From NCBI RefSeq assembly GCF_003202285.1, contig NZ_MASW01000002.1, positions 1,426,001 through 1,490,000 of the forward strand: a stretch of DNA of 64,000 nt, given 5' to 3'. Positions 32,762 through 42,250 of this stretch are shown here, piece by piece. Source of the DNA: Prauserella muralis (GTDB lineage Bacteria > Actinomycetota > Actinomycetes > Mycobacteriales > Pseudonocardiaceae). Both the position numbers and the translations under genes were made by a program. The notes beneath the pieces are model-generated. The model saw only the letters and a list, made by a program, of their open reading frames with translations. It was not told the origin of the DNA and did no database searches. How positions within the stretch are numbered: the stretch's first letter is position 1; each line of letters begins with the position of its first letter.

Positions 32762-33640
32762 ATGACACGAGGGCACGGCCCGACCGTTCGGCGTCGCAGG
32801 CTGGCCAGCGAACTGCGGCGGCTCCGGGATCAGGCCGGGCTCACCATCGACGAGGTCGGCGAGAAGCTCGAATGCTCCGCGTCCAAGATCAGCCGGATCG
32901 AGACCGGCCATGTCGGGGTCACTCCCCGTGACGCGCGGGACCTGCTCGAGCTCTACGGCGTCCGCGGCGACGAGCAGGAAGCCCTCGTGCAGCTGGCCAG
33001 GGAGGCGCGCAAGCGCGGCTGGTGGCATGCCTACAACGAGGTCTTCACCGGCACCTTCGTGGGCCTGGAGGCCGACGCCAGCTCCCTCTACGCGTTCCAG
33101 GCGCTGCTCGTGCCGGGGCTGCTGCAGACCGAGCGGTACGCCCGCACGGTGATCAGGGCGATGCGCCCCACCGCGCCGGACACCGACATCGAGCGCCGGG
33201 TCGCCGCGCGCATGGAGCGCCAGCAGCTGCTGCGCGATCCCACCCCGCCGGAGTACTGGGCCATCGTCGACGAGGCGGTGCTGCACCGCATGGTCGGCGG
33301 CGCCGACGTGATGGCCGAGCAGCTGGCGAGGATGGCCGAGCTCGCGCAGCTGCCGCACGTCACCATTCAGGTGGTGCCCTTCGAGGCCGGGGCCCATCCT
33401 GGGATGGAGGGACCGTTTCTGATCCTCGGCTTTCCGGAGCAGGCCGACTCCGACGTCGTCTACGTCGACAGCACGAGCAGCGGGCTGTACCTGGAAGAGG
33501 AGGTCGACGTGCGGCGGTACTCGCTCATGTTCGATCATTTGCGGGCCGCCGCGCTGAAGCCGGACGATTCGGTCGAGGTCATCGCCGAGGCCGGGCGGCG
33601 GTACGAACCCGCGACAACGACACAGCAAGATAAGGAGTAG
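32762..33640 (+). CDS. XRE-family regulator with DUF5753 domain
   Basis: 292 aa with GGAGGTGA before the ATG. Residues about 10-70 form an XRE helix-turn-helix (LRRLRDQAGLTIDEVGEKLECSASKISRIETGHVGVTPRD). The rest is the DUF5753 domain, with PGLLQTERYARTVIRAM, RMERQQLL and VPFEAGAHPGMEGPFLIL. In Streptomyces such proteins (WhiJ-like) are paired with DUF397 partners that modulate them and influence development. The partner follows 4 bp downstream. Confidence 0.93.
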   Translation: MTRGHGPTVRRRRLASELRRLRDQAGLTIDEVGEKLECSASKISRIETGHVGVTPRDARDLLELYGVRGDEQEALVQLAREARKRGWWHAYNEVFTGTFVGLEADASSLYAFQALLVPGLLQTERYARTVIRAMRPTAPDTDIERRVAARMERQQLLRDPTPPEYWAIVDEAVLHRMVGGADVMAEQLARMAELAQLPHVTIQVVPFEAGAHPGMEGPFLILGFPEQADSDVVYVDSTSSGLYLEEEVDVRRYSLMFDHLRAAALKPDDSVEVIAEAGRRYEPATTTQQDKE

Positions 33641-33644
33641 GGAA

Positions 33645-33854
33645 ATGGTGGCTGACGTCGACCTTTCCACGCTGGACTGGCGCAAGAGCAGCTACAGCGG
33701 CGGCGGCAACGACTGCGTCGAGGTGGCGTTCACCCTCGACGGCACCGCGGTCCGCGACTCGAAGAACCCGGCGGCGGGCGCGCTACGGCTGGGCTCGGCC
33801 CAGTGGGACGCCCTGCTCGCCGCTGCCCGAACAGGTGAATTAGACCTGCGCTGA
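33645..33854 (+). CDS. DUF397 protein, partner of the XRE regulator
   Basis: 69 aa with the family core LDWRKSSYSGGGNDCVEVA and VRDSKNP, then the W-containing C-terminal FxxAL-like stretch (SAQWDALLAAARTGEL). DUF397 proteins act with XRE/DUF5753 regulators, probably by direct binding, and have been discussed as antitoxin- or antagonist-like. The start lies 4 nt from the previous stop, so the two are co-translated. Confidence 0.93.
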   Translation: MVADVDLSTLDWRKSSYSGGGNDCVEVAFTLDGTAVRDSKNPAAGALRLGSAQWDALLAAARTGELDLR

Positions 33855-33873
33855 CGCGCCGGACCCGGTGCCC

Positions 33874-33922
33874 TCGACCCCTTACCCCGGTCTTCCCTGC
33901 TCGGCCGCGGGTAAGGGGTCGA
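33874..33922 (+). terminator. Perfect 14-bp hairpin after the DUF397 gene
   Basis: TCGACCCCTTACCC (33874-33887) and GGGTAAGGGGTCGA (33909-33922) are exact complements around a 21-nt loop, 19 bp after the stop codon. No T-run follows. Confidence 0.8.
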
Positions 33923-34027
33923 CTCATGCCCGCAGGCGGCGTGAACGTCCGATGCCGGGGCCCCGCACTCAGGAGAAGTCTGAGTCTCGACGGAGATGAC
34001 GGACGAGTGCGAGAGGGATGAGCGGGC

Positions 34028-34234
34028 ATGACGATGGCGGGGGTATGGGCTCTGGACGCGGTGCGCGCCGAGGTGGACTACCGCACCGAGGAACTGCACC
34101 GGGCCGGGCGGGCGACCCGGCTGGTCCGCCGGCGCAGGGCGATCCGTAGGAGAGCCGAGCGGATCACGCTGCCGGCGCAGCGAAGCGGTGCACACGACGC
34201 GGAGGTGCAGCAGCCGCTGCGCCGGGCGAGCTGA
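34028..34234 (+). CDS. Small basic hypothetical protein
   Basis: 68 aa. The sequence is Arg-rich (RATRLVRRRRAIRRRAERI) after a short opening VWALDAVRAEVDYRTEELHRAG. AGAGGG lies about 10 nt before the ATG. No domain is recognised. Similar short Arg-rich proteins are common in actinobacteria. It could be real or spurious; the frame shows the G/C-rich third positions expected of a gene, and no competing frame is better. Confidence 0.5.
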   Translation: MTMAGVWALDAVRAEVDYRTEELHRAGRATRLVRRRRAIRRRAERITLPAQRSGAHDAEVQQPLRRAS

Positions 34235-34321
34235 CCCGCCGTGCCGACGGCGCGCGCCGGGTCGCGGGACGTTCGGCCGACGGCGAAAACCATGGCCGGA
34301 ATGTCGGTGGGGTAGGCGAGA

Positions 34322-37300
34322 ATGGCTCTCGTGCCCCGTCTTGGTACCGGAATCCCCATGGTCGGCCGCGTCGACGAGCTGCGGCGGCTGCGTCAGGCCG
34401 TCGCGCAGGCACGGCGAGGTGAGGCCGGGGCCGTGCTGCTGGCTGGCGACGCGGGGGTCGGCAAGACCCGGTTGCTGAGCGAGCTCGCGGAGCAGGCATC
34501 CGCACAGGGGGCACTCGTGCTGACGGGCCGGTGCCTCGACATGAAGGAGGGCGGGCTGCCGTACCTGCCCTTCGCCGAGGCACTGGCCCCGCTCGCCACA
34601 CTCGGCGACGAGGCGGTGACGGAGGCGCTGCGCGCCCGGCCCGCGCTCGGGCGGCTGCTCCCGCAGGCGGCCGTGGTGCCGAGGAGTGGTGGCGAGTTCC
34701 CGCACGTGCCCGCCACCGAGCACGAGGCGCGGCTGCGGGTGCGGGCCGAGCAGGACGTCGGGCAGCTGCAGCTGTTCGACGCCGTGCTCGGCGTGCTCAC
34801 CGAGATCGCCGCGCACCGGCCTGTGGTGCTGCTGCTGGAGGACCTGCACTGGGCCGACGGATCCACCCGCAACCTCCTGTCGTTCCTGCTGTCCCGGCTG
34901 CGCGCGCAGCAACTGCTCGTCGTCGGCAGCTACCGCGAGGAGGACGTGCACCGGCGCCATCCGCTGCGCGAGCTGCTGGCCGAGCTGGTCCGCCTGCCCA
35001 CGGTGCAGCGCATCGAGCTGCCGCCGTTCGGCGAGCCCGAGGCCCGCGCCTTCGTGCAGGCCCTCGCCGAGGAGCCGCTCGGCCAGGACGCCGTGACGGA
35101 GCTGGTGCGGCGTTCCGAGGGCAACCCGTTCTTCGCCGAGGAACTGCTCGCCTCAGGGCCGGGGTGCGACGGCGACCTGCCTGCCGGGCTCGCCGAGGTG
35201 CTGCTCGCCAGGCTGGAGCGGCTCTCCGCCGACACCCGGCGCGTGCTGCGCGCGGTCGCCGTCGCCAGCGACGGTGTCTCGCACGCGGCGCTGGCCGAGG
35301 TGTCCGGCCTCGGCGAGCTGGAGCTCGACGAGGCGCTGCGCGAGGCCGTGCACCACCACGTCCTCGTCATCGAGCGCGGCTTCTACCAGTTCCGGCACGC
35401 GCTGCTGCAGGAGGCGGTCTACAGCGACCTGCTGCCGGGCGAGCGCAGCCGCATGCACGCCGCCTACGCCACGCGGATCCGGTCGAAGCCGCAGGGCAGG
35501 GGCCACAACGCCCGGCTGGCCTACCACAGCATGCGCAGCAAGGACTTCCCCACGGCGCTGGCCGCGCTGGTGCGGGCCGCCGACGAGGCGGAGGGCCTCG
35601 GCGCGCCGGGCGGGGCGCTGCGGCACATCGAGCAGGCACTCGACATCTGGGACGCCGTGCCCGGGTCCGACCGGCCCGACGGCTACGACGAGCTGAAACT
35701 GCTGCTGGAGGCCTCGTACTTCGCGGGCACCTCGGGCGAGCCGGAGCGGGCCGTGGCGTTCGCGCGCTCCGCCGTCGAGTCGCTCGGCCCGGAGGTGCCC
35801 GCCGACCGCGCCGCCATGGCGTGGCGGCGGCTCGCCGAGGCTCAGATGGGACTGGACAGCACGTTCGACGCGGCGGTCGAGGCCATCGAGCGGGCGTGGG
35901 AGCTGGTCGCCGACGCCGAGCCGAGCGCGCGGCGGGCCTGGGTGCTGTCCACGCGGGCGCAGATCCTGCGGGGCGACGACCGGCTGGAGGAGGCCGCCGC
36001 GAGCGCGGAGGCGGCCGTCGCCGATGCCCGCGCTGCCGGTGCCGACGGTGCCGAGGCCTCGGCGCTGACCACCCTGGGCGCGCTCGCCGACTCGGCGGGC
36101 GACCCGCAGGAGGCCCGGCAGCGGTTGCGCGACGCCGCGCGCAAGGCGGGGGAGGCCGGCGCCATCGACGTCGAGCTGAGCGCCATGTACTACCTCGCCC
36201 TCAGTTACGAGGACCAGGGCGAGCTCGCCGACGCCGCCACGCTGTACCGGCGGGCCGTGCAGCACGCCGAGCAGGCGGGGCTCAGCTGGGCCTCCTACGG
36301 GCTCAGCGCGCGGCTGCGGGAGGCCTCGCTGCGGTACGTCCGCGGCGACTGGCCCGAGGACGAGCTCGGCTGGCCCCGGTCGTCGCTGTCCAGCACCGTG
36401 AGCGCGATCATGGCCTCGGCCTGGGTCGACCTGGTGCTGGCGCGCGGCCGCTTCGCCGAAACCGAGCGGCTCGTGGCCGACCTGCGCGGACAGTGGCGCT
36501 CGGACATCTGGTTCGCCCTCGCCGCCGCCGACGCCGGCACGCAGCTCGCCACCTGGCAGGGCGACCACCGGCTGGCGGCCGTGCGCGCCCGCGAGGGCGT
36601 CGGCTGGCTCGAGGACGCGTTCCCATGGGCGCTGGGCGGCATCCGGATCGGTGCGCTCGGCCTGGAGGCGTGCGCGGCGTGGGCCACGGACGCGCGGCTG
36701 CGGGGCGACGCCGACGCGGAGGCCGAGGCCGCCGCGATCGGTGACGACCTGCTCGCGCACGTGCGCAACTGCATCGCCCGGGGCAGGCCGCGCGCGGGCA
36801 CGCTCGGTCCCGAGGGGCAGGCCTGGTTGCTGCGTGCCGAGACCGCCGCGGGCGGGCTGCGCGGTCCGGTCGAGCCCGGCGAGTGGGCCAAGGTCGTGGA
36901 GGCCTTCGGCTACGGCGCGGTCTACGAGCAGGCGGTGTGCCGGTGGCGCCACGCCGAGGCGCTGCTGGCCGCGGGGGAGACCGCCCGTGCCGCGGAGGAG
37001 CTCGAGCAGGCGCACGTGGTGGCCCAGCGCCTCAAGGCCGTGCCGCTGCGCACGGCGGTGCGCGACCTCGCGCGCCGGGCCAGGATCGAGCTCGACGGCG
37101 TGGCGCCGCGGCGCGACGTGGTGGACGCCCTCACCGACCGGGAACGGGCCGTGCTGGAGCGCGTCGCGCTCGGCCGCACCAACCGGCAGGTCGGCGAGGA
37201 GCTCTACATCAGCGAGAAGACCGTGAGCGTGCACCTGTCGCGCGCGATGGCGAAGCTCGGCGCGAGCCGCCGCGCCGAGGCCGTCGCCATCGCCTACGAC

Positions 37301-37324
37301 CGGGGCCTGCTGGCCAGACCGTGA
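34322..37324 (+). CDS. LuxR-family regulator with AAA ATPase domain (LAL type)
   Basis: 1000 aa. The N-terminus is an AAA/STAND ATPase: VGRVDELRRLRQAV, Walker A GDAGVGKT (residues 42-49) and Walker B VVLLLEDLHWADGSTRNLL. About 450 residues of alanine-rich helical repeats (TPR-like) follow. The last 65 residues are a LuxR helix-turn-helix (LTDRERAVLERVALGRTNRQVGEELYISEKTVSVHLSRAMAKLG). LAL regulators are ligand-responsive activators, often of secondary metabolism or sugar use. The genes next to it are a small ORF and a convergent aldehyde dehydrogenase, so the target is unclear. Confidence 0.93.
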   Translation: MALVPRLGTGIPMVGRVDELRRLRQAVAQARRGEAGAVLLAGDAGVGKTRLLSELAEQASAQGALVLTGRCLDMKEGGLPYLPFAEALAPLATLGDEAVTEALRARPALGRLLPQAAVVPRSGGEFPHVPATEHEARLRVRAEQDVGQLQLFDAVLGVLTEIAAHRPVVLLLEDLHWADGSTRNLLSFLLSRLRAQQLLVVGSYREEDVHRRHPLRELLAELVRLPTVQRIELPPFGEPEARAFVQALAEEPLGQDAVTELVRRSEGNPFFAEELLASGPGCDGDLPAGLAEVLLARLERLSADTRRVLRAVAVASDGVSHAALAEVSGLGELELDEALREAVHHHVLVIERGFYQFRHALLQEAVYSDLLPGERSRMHAAYATRIRSKPQGRGHNARLAYHSMRSKDFPTALAALVRAADEAEGLGAPGGALRHIEQALDIWDAVPGSDRPDGYDELKLLLEASYFAGTSGEPERAVAFARSAVESLGPEVPADRAAMAWRRLAEAQMGLDSTFDAAVEAIERAWELVADAEPSARRAWVLSTRAQILRGDDRLEEAAASAEAAVADARAAGADGAEASALTTLGALADSAGDPQEARQRLRDAARKAGEAGAIDVELSAMYYLALSYEDQGELADAATLYRRAVQHAEQAGLSWASYGLSARLREASLRYVRGDWPEDELGWPRSSLSSTVSAIMASAWVDLVLARGRFAETERLVADLRGQWRSDIWFALAAADAGTQLATWQGDHRLAAVRAREGVGWLEDAFPWALGGIRIGALGLEACAAWATDARLRGDADAEAEAAAIGDDLLAHVRNCIARGRPRAGTLGPEGQAWLLRAETAAGGLRGPVEPGEWAKVVEAFGYGAVYEQAVCRWRHAEALLAAGETARAAEELEQAHVVAQRLKAVPLRTAVRDLARRARIELDGVAPRRDVVDALTDRERAVLERVALGRTNRQVGEELYISEKTVSVHLSRAMAKLGASRRAEAVAIAYDRGLLARP

Positions 37325-37328
37325 CGGC

Positions 37329-38930
37329 TCAACGCCGGGGCAGGCGGCGCAGCAGTCGCATGCCCGCCGTCATGCCCTTGGCCCACAGCCCGGGCGGCAT
37401 GCCGCGGAACGGGCGCAGCCGCAGGCCCCGCTGCACGGCGATCGACTGCGCCTCCGTGTACTTGAGCAGGCCCTCGGCGCCGTTGCGGCGCCCCACGCCC
37501 GAGTCCTTCATGCCGCCCATCGGGACGCCGACCGTGCCGAAGGTCGCGGCGTAGCCCTCGTTGACGTTCACCGTGCCCGCCTTCAGCCTGGACGCCACCT
37601 CCCAGCCCTCCGTGCCGTCGCCGCACCACACGCTGGCGTTGAGCCCGTACGGGGTGTCGTTCGCGCGCTCGATGGCGTCCTCGACGTCGGTGTAGCCGTA
37701 CACCGACACGACCGGACCGAAGGTCTCCTCGGCGAACACCCTGGCGCGTTCGGTGACGCCGGTGAGGATGGTCGGCTCGTAGAACAGCGGGCCCAGGTCG
37801 GGCCGCGTCCGCCCGCCGGTGACCACCGTGGCGCCGTGGGCACGGGCGTCGTCGACGTGGGCCCGCACCGCGGCCAGCTGCTCAGCGGAGGTCAGCGACC
37901 CCATGCCGGGCCCGTAGTCGAGTGAGCCGCCGAGCCGCAGCGCAGCGGTCTTCTCCGCGAAGGCCCTGGTGAACTCGTCGCGCACGCTGTCGTGCACGTA
38001 GATCCGCTCGACCGACACGCACAGCTGGCCCGCGGAGGAGAAGCACGCGGTCACCGCTCCGGCCGCGGCCCTGTCCAGATCGGCGCCGGGCAGCACGATC
38101 ATCGGGTTCTTGCCGCCCAGCTCCAGCGAGTAGCTCGTCAGCCGCTGCGCGATGCGGCCCGCGAGCTGCTTGCCCGTGGGCGTCGAGCCGGTGAAGCAGA
38201 GGTAGTCCGACTCCTCGACGAGCGCGTCACCGATCCGCGAGCCGCGCCCGAGCACGATCTGCCAGGCCTCGACGGGCAGGCCCGCGCGCTCGGCCAGCTC
38301 GTGCAGCCACAGTGCCGACAGCGCCGTCTGGTTGTCCGGCTTCTGCACCACGGTGTTGCCCGCGACCAAGGCGGGCAGCACGTCCATCGCGGTCAGCGCC
38401 AGCGGGTAGTTCCACGGCGAGATGACCCCGACCACGCCCTTGGGGTGGCGCAGCTCGCCCGCCTTGGTGAGCAGCGGCAGCACCCCGGGCGCCCGGCGCG
38501 GCGCGAGGATCTTCGCGGCGTGCTTGCCGTAGTAGGCGGCCACCAGCGCGGTGGCGCTCACCTCGTCGAAGGCGTCGAGCCGGGCCTTGCCCGCTTCGAT
38601 CTGGACCAGGTCGAGCGCCTCGTCCTGGTGACGCAGCACCAGCTCGTGCAGGCGGAGCAGAATGCGCTGCCGCTCGGCGACGGGTCGCTGCGCCCAGGAG
38701 CGCTGGGCGCTGCGGGCACGGGCGAACGCGGCCCGGGTGTCGGCGTCGGTGGCCTGCGGCAGGGTCGCCGTGGTGAGTCCGGTGAACGGGGCCTTCATCT
38801 CCACGGGCGCGGAGTCGGCACCGCCGCGCACCCGGTTGACGAGTTCGGTGGCACGGCTGGCCGGGGGCGCGCCGACGACACCGCCGATGGTGCCCGGCCT
38901 GCCGGTCCTGACGGGAGCTGTGCTGGTCAT
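37329..38930 (-). CDS. Succinate-semialdehyde dehydrogenase-type aldehyde dehydrogenase (GabD2-like)
   Basis: 533 aa; GGAGGGG precedes the ATG. NAD(P)-aldehyde dehydrogenase motifs are intact: GVVGVISPWNYPLALTAMDVLPALVAGNTVVQKP, the catalytic Glu in YSLELGGKNPMIV, the catalytic Cys in SSAGQLCVSVERIYV, and EETFGPVVSVYGY. The closest type I recognise is the actinobacterial GabD2 group, which oxidises succinic semialdehyde or similar aldehydes. It ends 5 bp from the LAL regulator stop. Confidence 0.93.
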   Translation of the reverse strand: MTSTAPVRTGRPGTIGGVVGAPPASRATELVNRVRGGADSAPVEMKAPFTGLTTATLPQATDADTRAAFARARSAQRSWAQRPVAERQRILLRLHELVLRHQDEALDLVQIEAGKARLDAFDEVSATALVAAYYGKHAAKILAPRRAPGVLPLLTKAGELRHPKGVVGVISPWNYPLALTAMDVLPALVAGNTVVQKPDNQTALSALWLHELAERAGLPVEAWQIVLGRGSRIGDALVEESDYLCFTGSTPTGKQLAGRIAQRLTSYSLELGGKNPMIVLPGADLDRAAAGAVTACFSSAGQLCVSVERIYVHDSVRDEFTRAFAEKTAALRLGGSLDYGPGMGSLTSAEQLAAVRAHVDDARAHGATVVTGGRTRPDLGPLFYEPTILTGVTERARVFAEETFGPVVSVYGYTDVEDAIERANDTPYGLNASVWCGDGTEGWEVASRLKAGTVNVNEGYAATFGTVGVPMGGMKDSGVGRRNGAEGLLKYTEAQSIAVQRGLRLRPFRGMPPGLWAKGMTAGMRLLRRLPRR

Positions 38931-39002
38931 GGCCCCTCCGCGAACGACGTTGTTACCGACGAGTAGAGCATACCGGCAGTATGGCCGCCAGTGCCTCGCC
39001 CG

Positions 39003-39611
39003 CTAGACGGAGAAATGGGTCACCGCGAGGCGTTTCCACTCCTCGATGAGCTGCTTGCGCCGCCGGGCGTCACCACCCAGTTCGGCGTCGAGGGCCAGCC
39101 CCCGGGTCAGGTTCACGGTGAGCCAGTACAGCGTCTCCACCCTCTCCCTGGGCACCTCGCCCGCGAGCGCGGCCACCTGCTCCAGGGTCGAGCGGCCGAG
39201 CGCGCGGTCCACCGGCCGGATCGCCGCGCGCAGCTCCGGCTCGGTGCGCGCGGCGATCCACAGTTCCATCGCCGCCGTGGCCAGCGTGCCCGAGTACGAC
39301 TCCCACAGCAGATCGATCGCCGCCGCGATGCGCTCCCGCCCCGGCGGCAGCCCCTCCATCTCCGGAGCCCGCTGCTGCTTGAGACGGGTGGTGAGGTGCT
39401 CGACGGCAGCCGCCATCAGCTCCGCCTTGGCGGCGAAATGATGCTGGAAGGCGCCCTTCGACACGCCCGCCCTGGCGCAGATCTCCTGCATGGACGTGCG
39501 TGGGTAGCCCAGCTCGACGAGGCAGTCGATGGTCGCGTCGAGCAGCGCGGTCCTGGTCTGCTCGCGGCGCTGTGCCTGCGTGCGGTGGCCCCGGCCTGCC
39601 GTCGTCACCAT
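39003..39611 (-). CDS. TetR-family regulator
   Basis: 202 aa from the ATG at 39611 with AAAGGGG upstream; the large open frame extending further is a shadow of neighbouring genes. The helix-turn-helix is ALLDATIDCLVELGYPRTSMQEICARAGVSKGAFQHHFAAKAELMAAAVEH. It is divergent from an acyl-CoA dehydrogenase gene, with a perfect 18-bp palindrome (39661-39678) in the gap that is its likely operator. It probably controls the acyl-CoA dehydrogenase/CoA-transferase genes in response to an acyl-CoA. Confidence 0.92.
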   Translation of the reverse strand: MVTTAGRGHRTQAQRREQTRTALLDATIDCLVELGYPRTSMQEICARAGVSKGAFQHHFAAKAELMAAAVEHLTTRLKQQRAPEMEGLPPGRERIAAAIDLLWESYSGTLATAAMELWIAARTEPELRAAIRPVDRALGRSTLEQVAALAGEVPRERVETLYWLTVNLTRGLALDAELGGDARRRKQLIEEWKRLAVTHFSV

Positions 39612-39660
39612 GTCCCCCTTTACCTCCGTCGCGGGCGCCTGTACATTCCGGTCAGAACTT

Positions 39661-39678
39661 ACATTCCAACTGGAATGT
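39661..39678. promoter_or_regulatory. Palindromic operator between TetR and acyl-CoA dehydrogenase genes
   Basis: ACATTCCA-AC-TGGAATGT, with perfect 8-bp arms. A further ACATTCC half-site lies at 39643-39649. It sits 33 bp before the acyl-CoA dehydrogenase start and 50 bp before the tetR start, where repressor binding would block both. Confidence 0.75.
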
Positions 39679-39710
39679 TTTCCAGTAGCCGGGAACCAGG
39701 AGGGCAGGCC

Positions 39711-40862
39711 GTGTCGCTGCAGATCCAGCGAAGCTCGTGGATGACCGAGGAACTGGACGACTTCCGCGATCTCGCGAAGACGTTCTGCCAGAAGGAGCTG
39801 ACGCCCAACCAGGAGCGCTGGATAGCGGCCAAGCAGGTCGACCGGGAGCTGTGGACCAAGGCGGGGGAGGTCGGCCTGCTGGCACTGTCCATTCCGGAGG
39901 AGTATGGCGGGGGCGGCGGCAACTTCGCCCACGAGACCGTGTTGTACGAGGAACAGGCGCGCTCCGGGGACGGCGCGTGGGGCGTGTCCGTCCACAACGG
40001 AATCGTCGCGCACTACCTGCTCGCCTACGCCTCGGAGGAGAAGAAGCGGGAGTGGCTGCCCAAGCTCGCCAGTGGCGAGTACGTCGGCGCCATCGCTATG
40101 ACCGAGCCCGGCACCGGCTCCGACCTGCAGGGCATCAAGACCAGGGCGGTCCGCGAGGGCGACTCCTACGTCATCAACGGTGCCAAGACGTTCATCACCA
40201 ACGGCGCGCACGCCGACCTCGTGGTGGTGGCCGTGAAGACCGACCCCGACGCGGGCGCCAAGGGCGTGTCGCTGATCGTCGTGGAGACCTCGAGGCCGGG
40301 CTTCCGCCGTGGCCGCGTGCTCGACAAGGTGGGCCTGCGTGGGCAGGACACCGCCGAGCTGTTCTTCGACGACGTGCGCGTGCCCGCGGCGAACCTCCTC
40401 GGCGAGGAGGAGGGCCAGGGCTTCATCCAGCTGATGCAGCAGCTTCCCCAGGAGCGGCTGATCATCGCCGTCACGGCGGTGGCGGGCATGGAGGCCGCGG
40501 TGGAGCAGACGATCGCCTACACCAAGGACCGCACCGCGTTCGGCAGGCCGGTCTTTTCCTTCCAGAACACCAAGTTCACCCTCGCCGAGGCGGCCACCGA
40601 GGCCGCCGTCGCCCGCGCCTTTCTCGACCAGTGCATCGAGCGGCACCTGCGTGGCGAGCTCGACGTGCAGGGCGCGGCCATGGCGAAGCTGTGGACCACC
40701 GAGCGCGTCAACAAGGTCATCGACGACTGCGTGCAGCTCTTCGGCGGCTACGGCTACATGACCGAGTACCCGATCGCGAGGGCCTGGGCCGACGTGCGGA
40801 TCTCCCGGATCTTCGGCGGCACCAACGAGATCATGAAGGACATCATCTCCCGAACCCTGTAG
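39711..40862 (+). CDS. Acyl-CoA dehydrogenase
   Basis: 383 aa from the GTG at 39711, with AGGAGGG 7 nt upstream. Standard segments are present: [44 protein letters not shown] (flavin and substrate region), [27 protein letters not shown], and the C-terminal [38 protein letters not shown]. It introduces a trans-2 double bond in an acyl-CoA using FAD. It is likely co-transcribed with the CoA-transferase family gene 42 bp downstream. Confidence 0.95.
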   Translation: MSLQIQRSSWMTEELDDFRDLAKTFCQKELTPNQERWIAAKQVDRELWTKAGEVGLLALSIPEEYGGGGGNFAHETVLYEEQARSGDGAWGVSVHNGIVAHYLLAYASEEKKREWLPKLASGEYVGAIAMTEPGTGSDLQGIKTRAVREGDSYVINGAKTFITNGAHADLVVVAVKTDPDAGAKGVSLIVVETSRPGFRRGRVLDKVGLRGQDTAELFFDDVRVPAANLLGEEEGQGFIQLMQQLPQERLIIAVTAVAGMEAAVEQTIAYTKDRTAFGRPVFSFQNTKFTLAEAATEAAVARAFLDQCIERHLRGELDVQGAAMAKLWTTERVNKVIDDCVQLFGGYGYMTEYPIARAWADVRISRIFGGTNEIMKDIISRTL

Positions 40863-40904
40863 CCGGGACGGGCCGGACAGGCAGCACACGAAGGAGTTGG
40901 ACGG

Positions 40905-42047
40905 ATGAAGCCTGGCCCGCTCAGCGGCCTCAAGGTGATCGAGCTGGCGGGACTGGCCCCGGCCCCGTTCGCCTGCACGATCCTCGCCGACCTCGGCGCC
41001 GACGTCATCCGGGTGGACCGTGCCGTGCCCGGTGAGGACGTTCTCGGGCTGCCCGACGACCCGCTCACCCGGGGCAGGCGCAGCATCGGCGTCAACACCA
41101 AGACGCCCGAGGGCGTGGAGCTGGTGCTCACGCTGGCCGAGAAGGCCGACGTGCTCGTCGAGGGCTTCCGGCCCGGTGTCGCCGAGCGAATGGGGCTGGG
41201 CCCCGAACAGGTGCGGGCGCGCAACCCGCGCCTGGTCTACGGCCGGGTCACCGGCTGGGGTCAGGACGGGCCGCTCGCGCAGTCGGCGGGCCACGACATC
41301 AACTACATCGGCCTGGCGGGCGCGCTGGAGCCGGTGGGCAGGGCAGGCGAGCGGCCGGTGCCGCCGGTGAACTTCCTCGGCGACTTCGGGGGAGGCGGGC
41401 TGTTCCTGGCGATGGGCGTGCTGGCCGCGCTGTACGAGCGCACCTCCTCCGGCCAGGGCCAGGTCGTCGACGCGTCGATGGTCGACGGCGCCGCGTTGCT
41501 CACCACGCAGCTGCACGGCATGCGGGCCGGTGGCCTGTGGCAGGGTGAGCGCGGCGAGAACCTGCTCGACGGCGGCGCACCGTTCTACGACACCTACCAG
41601 TGCGCCGACGGCAGGTACGTCGCGGTCGGGGCGATCGAGATGCGGTTCTGGGCCGCGCTGGTGCAGGTCCTCGGTCTCGATGCCGAGGAGCTGCCGGTGC
41701 ATCTCGACCAGCGGGAGTGGCCGCGGCTGCGGGCCATCCTGGCCGAGGCCATCGGCAAGCACACGCGCGACGAGCTGGTCGCCAAGGCGGAGGGCACGGA
41801 CGCGTGCCTGACACCGGTGCTCTCGCCGTGGGAGGCCGCCGAGCACCCGCACAACGCCGCGCGTGGCACGTTCGTCGACGTCGGCGGCGTCGTGCAGCCC
41901 GCGCCGGGACCCCGCTTCGATCGCACCCCACCGGCCACGCCCGGGCCGCCGCCGCAGACCGGGGCCGACACCTCTGCCGTGCTGGCCGAGCTCGGTCTCG
42001 GCGACGAGCGCATCGCGGCGCTGCGGGAGGCCGGCGCGATCCGCTGA
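40905..42047 (+). CDS. CaiB/BaiF-type CoA-transferase or alpha-methylacyl-CoA racemase
   Basis: 380 aa with AAGGAG upstream. Family III signatures: GLKVIELAGLAPAPFACTILADLGADVIRVDR, NTKTPEGVELVLTLAEKADVLVEGFRPG and GQVVDASMVDGAALL, whose Asp is the catalytic position. The sequence DINYIGLAGALEPVGRAGERPVPPVNFLGDFGGGGLFLAMGVLAAL strongly resembles alpha-methylacyl-CoA racemases. Such an enzyme epimerises 2-methyl-branched acyl-CoA in sterol side-chain or branched fatty acid breakdown. It follows the acyl-CoA dehydrogenase. Confidence 0.92.
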   Translation: MKPGPLSGLKVIELAGLAPAPFACTILADLGADVIRVDRAVPGEDVLGLPDDPLTRGRRSIGVNTKTPEGVELVLTLAEKADVLVEGFRPGVAERMGLGPEQVRARNPRLVYGRVTGWGQDGPLAQSAGHDINYIGLAGALEPVGRAGERPVPPVNFLGDFGGGGLFLAMGVLAALYERTSSGQGQVVDASMVDGAALLTTQLHGMRAGGLWQGERGENLLDGGAPFYDTYQCADGRYVAVGAIEMRFWAALVQVLGLDAEELPVHLDQREWPRLRAILAEAIGKHTRDELVAKAEGTDACLTPVLSPWEAAEHPHNAARGTFVDVGGVVQPAPGPRFDRTPPATPGPPPQTGADTSAVLAELGLGDERIAALREAGAIR

Positions 42048-42250
42048 CGCGCGTGTCGTGGTGGCCGCGGCGCCCTCGCCGCGCCTACAGTGAGGCCGGA
42101 ACCGCCAGGTACGGGCTGTCACCGCAGCCGCCCGTTCGTGTGATTACCCGTCAGGATGGGTTCCGGTAGGGCATCATGACGAGTAAGGGCGGGGAGGCGC
42201 AGCGGCCGCCGTGAGGGCACGGCAGCCGCCGGAGTGAATCGGATGGAGCT

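Noticed and set aside
39612..42122. Long open minus-strand frame continuing upstream of the TetR gene
   Set aside because: It lies opposite the acyl-CoA dehydrogenase and CoA-transferase family genes, both unambiguous; long antisense frames are expected at this GC content.
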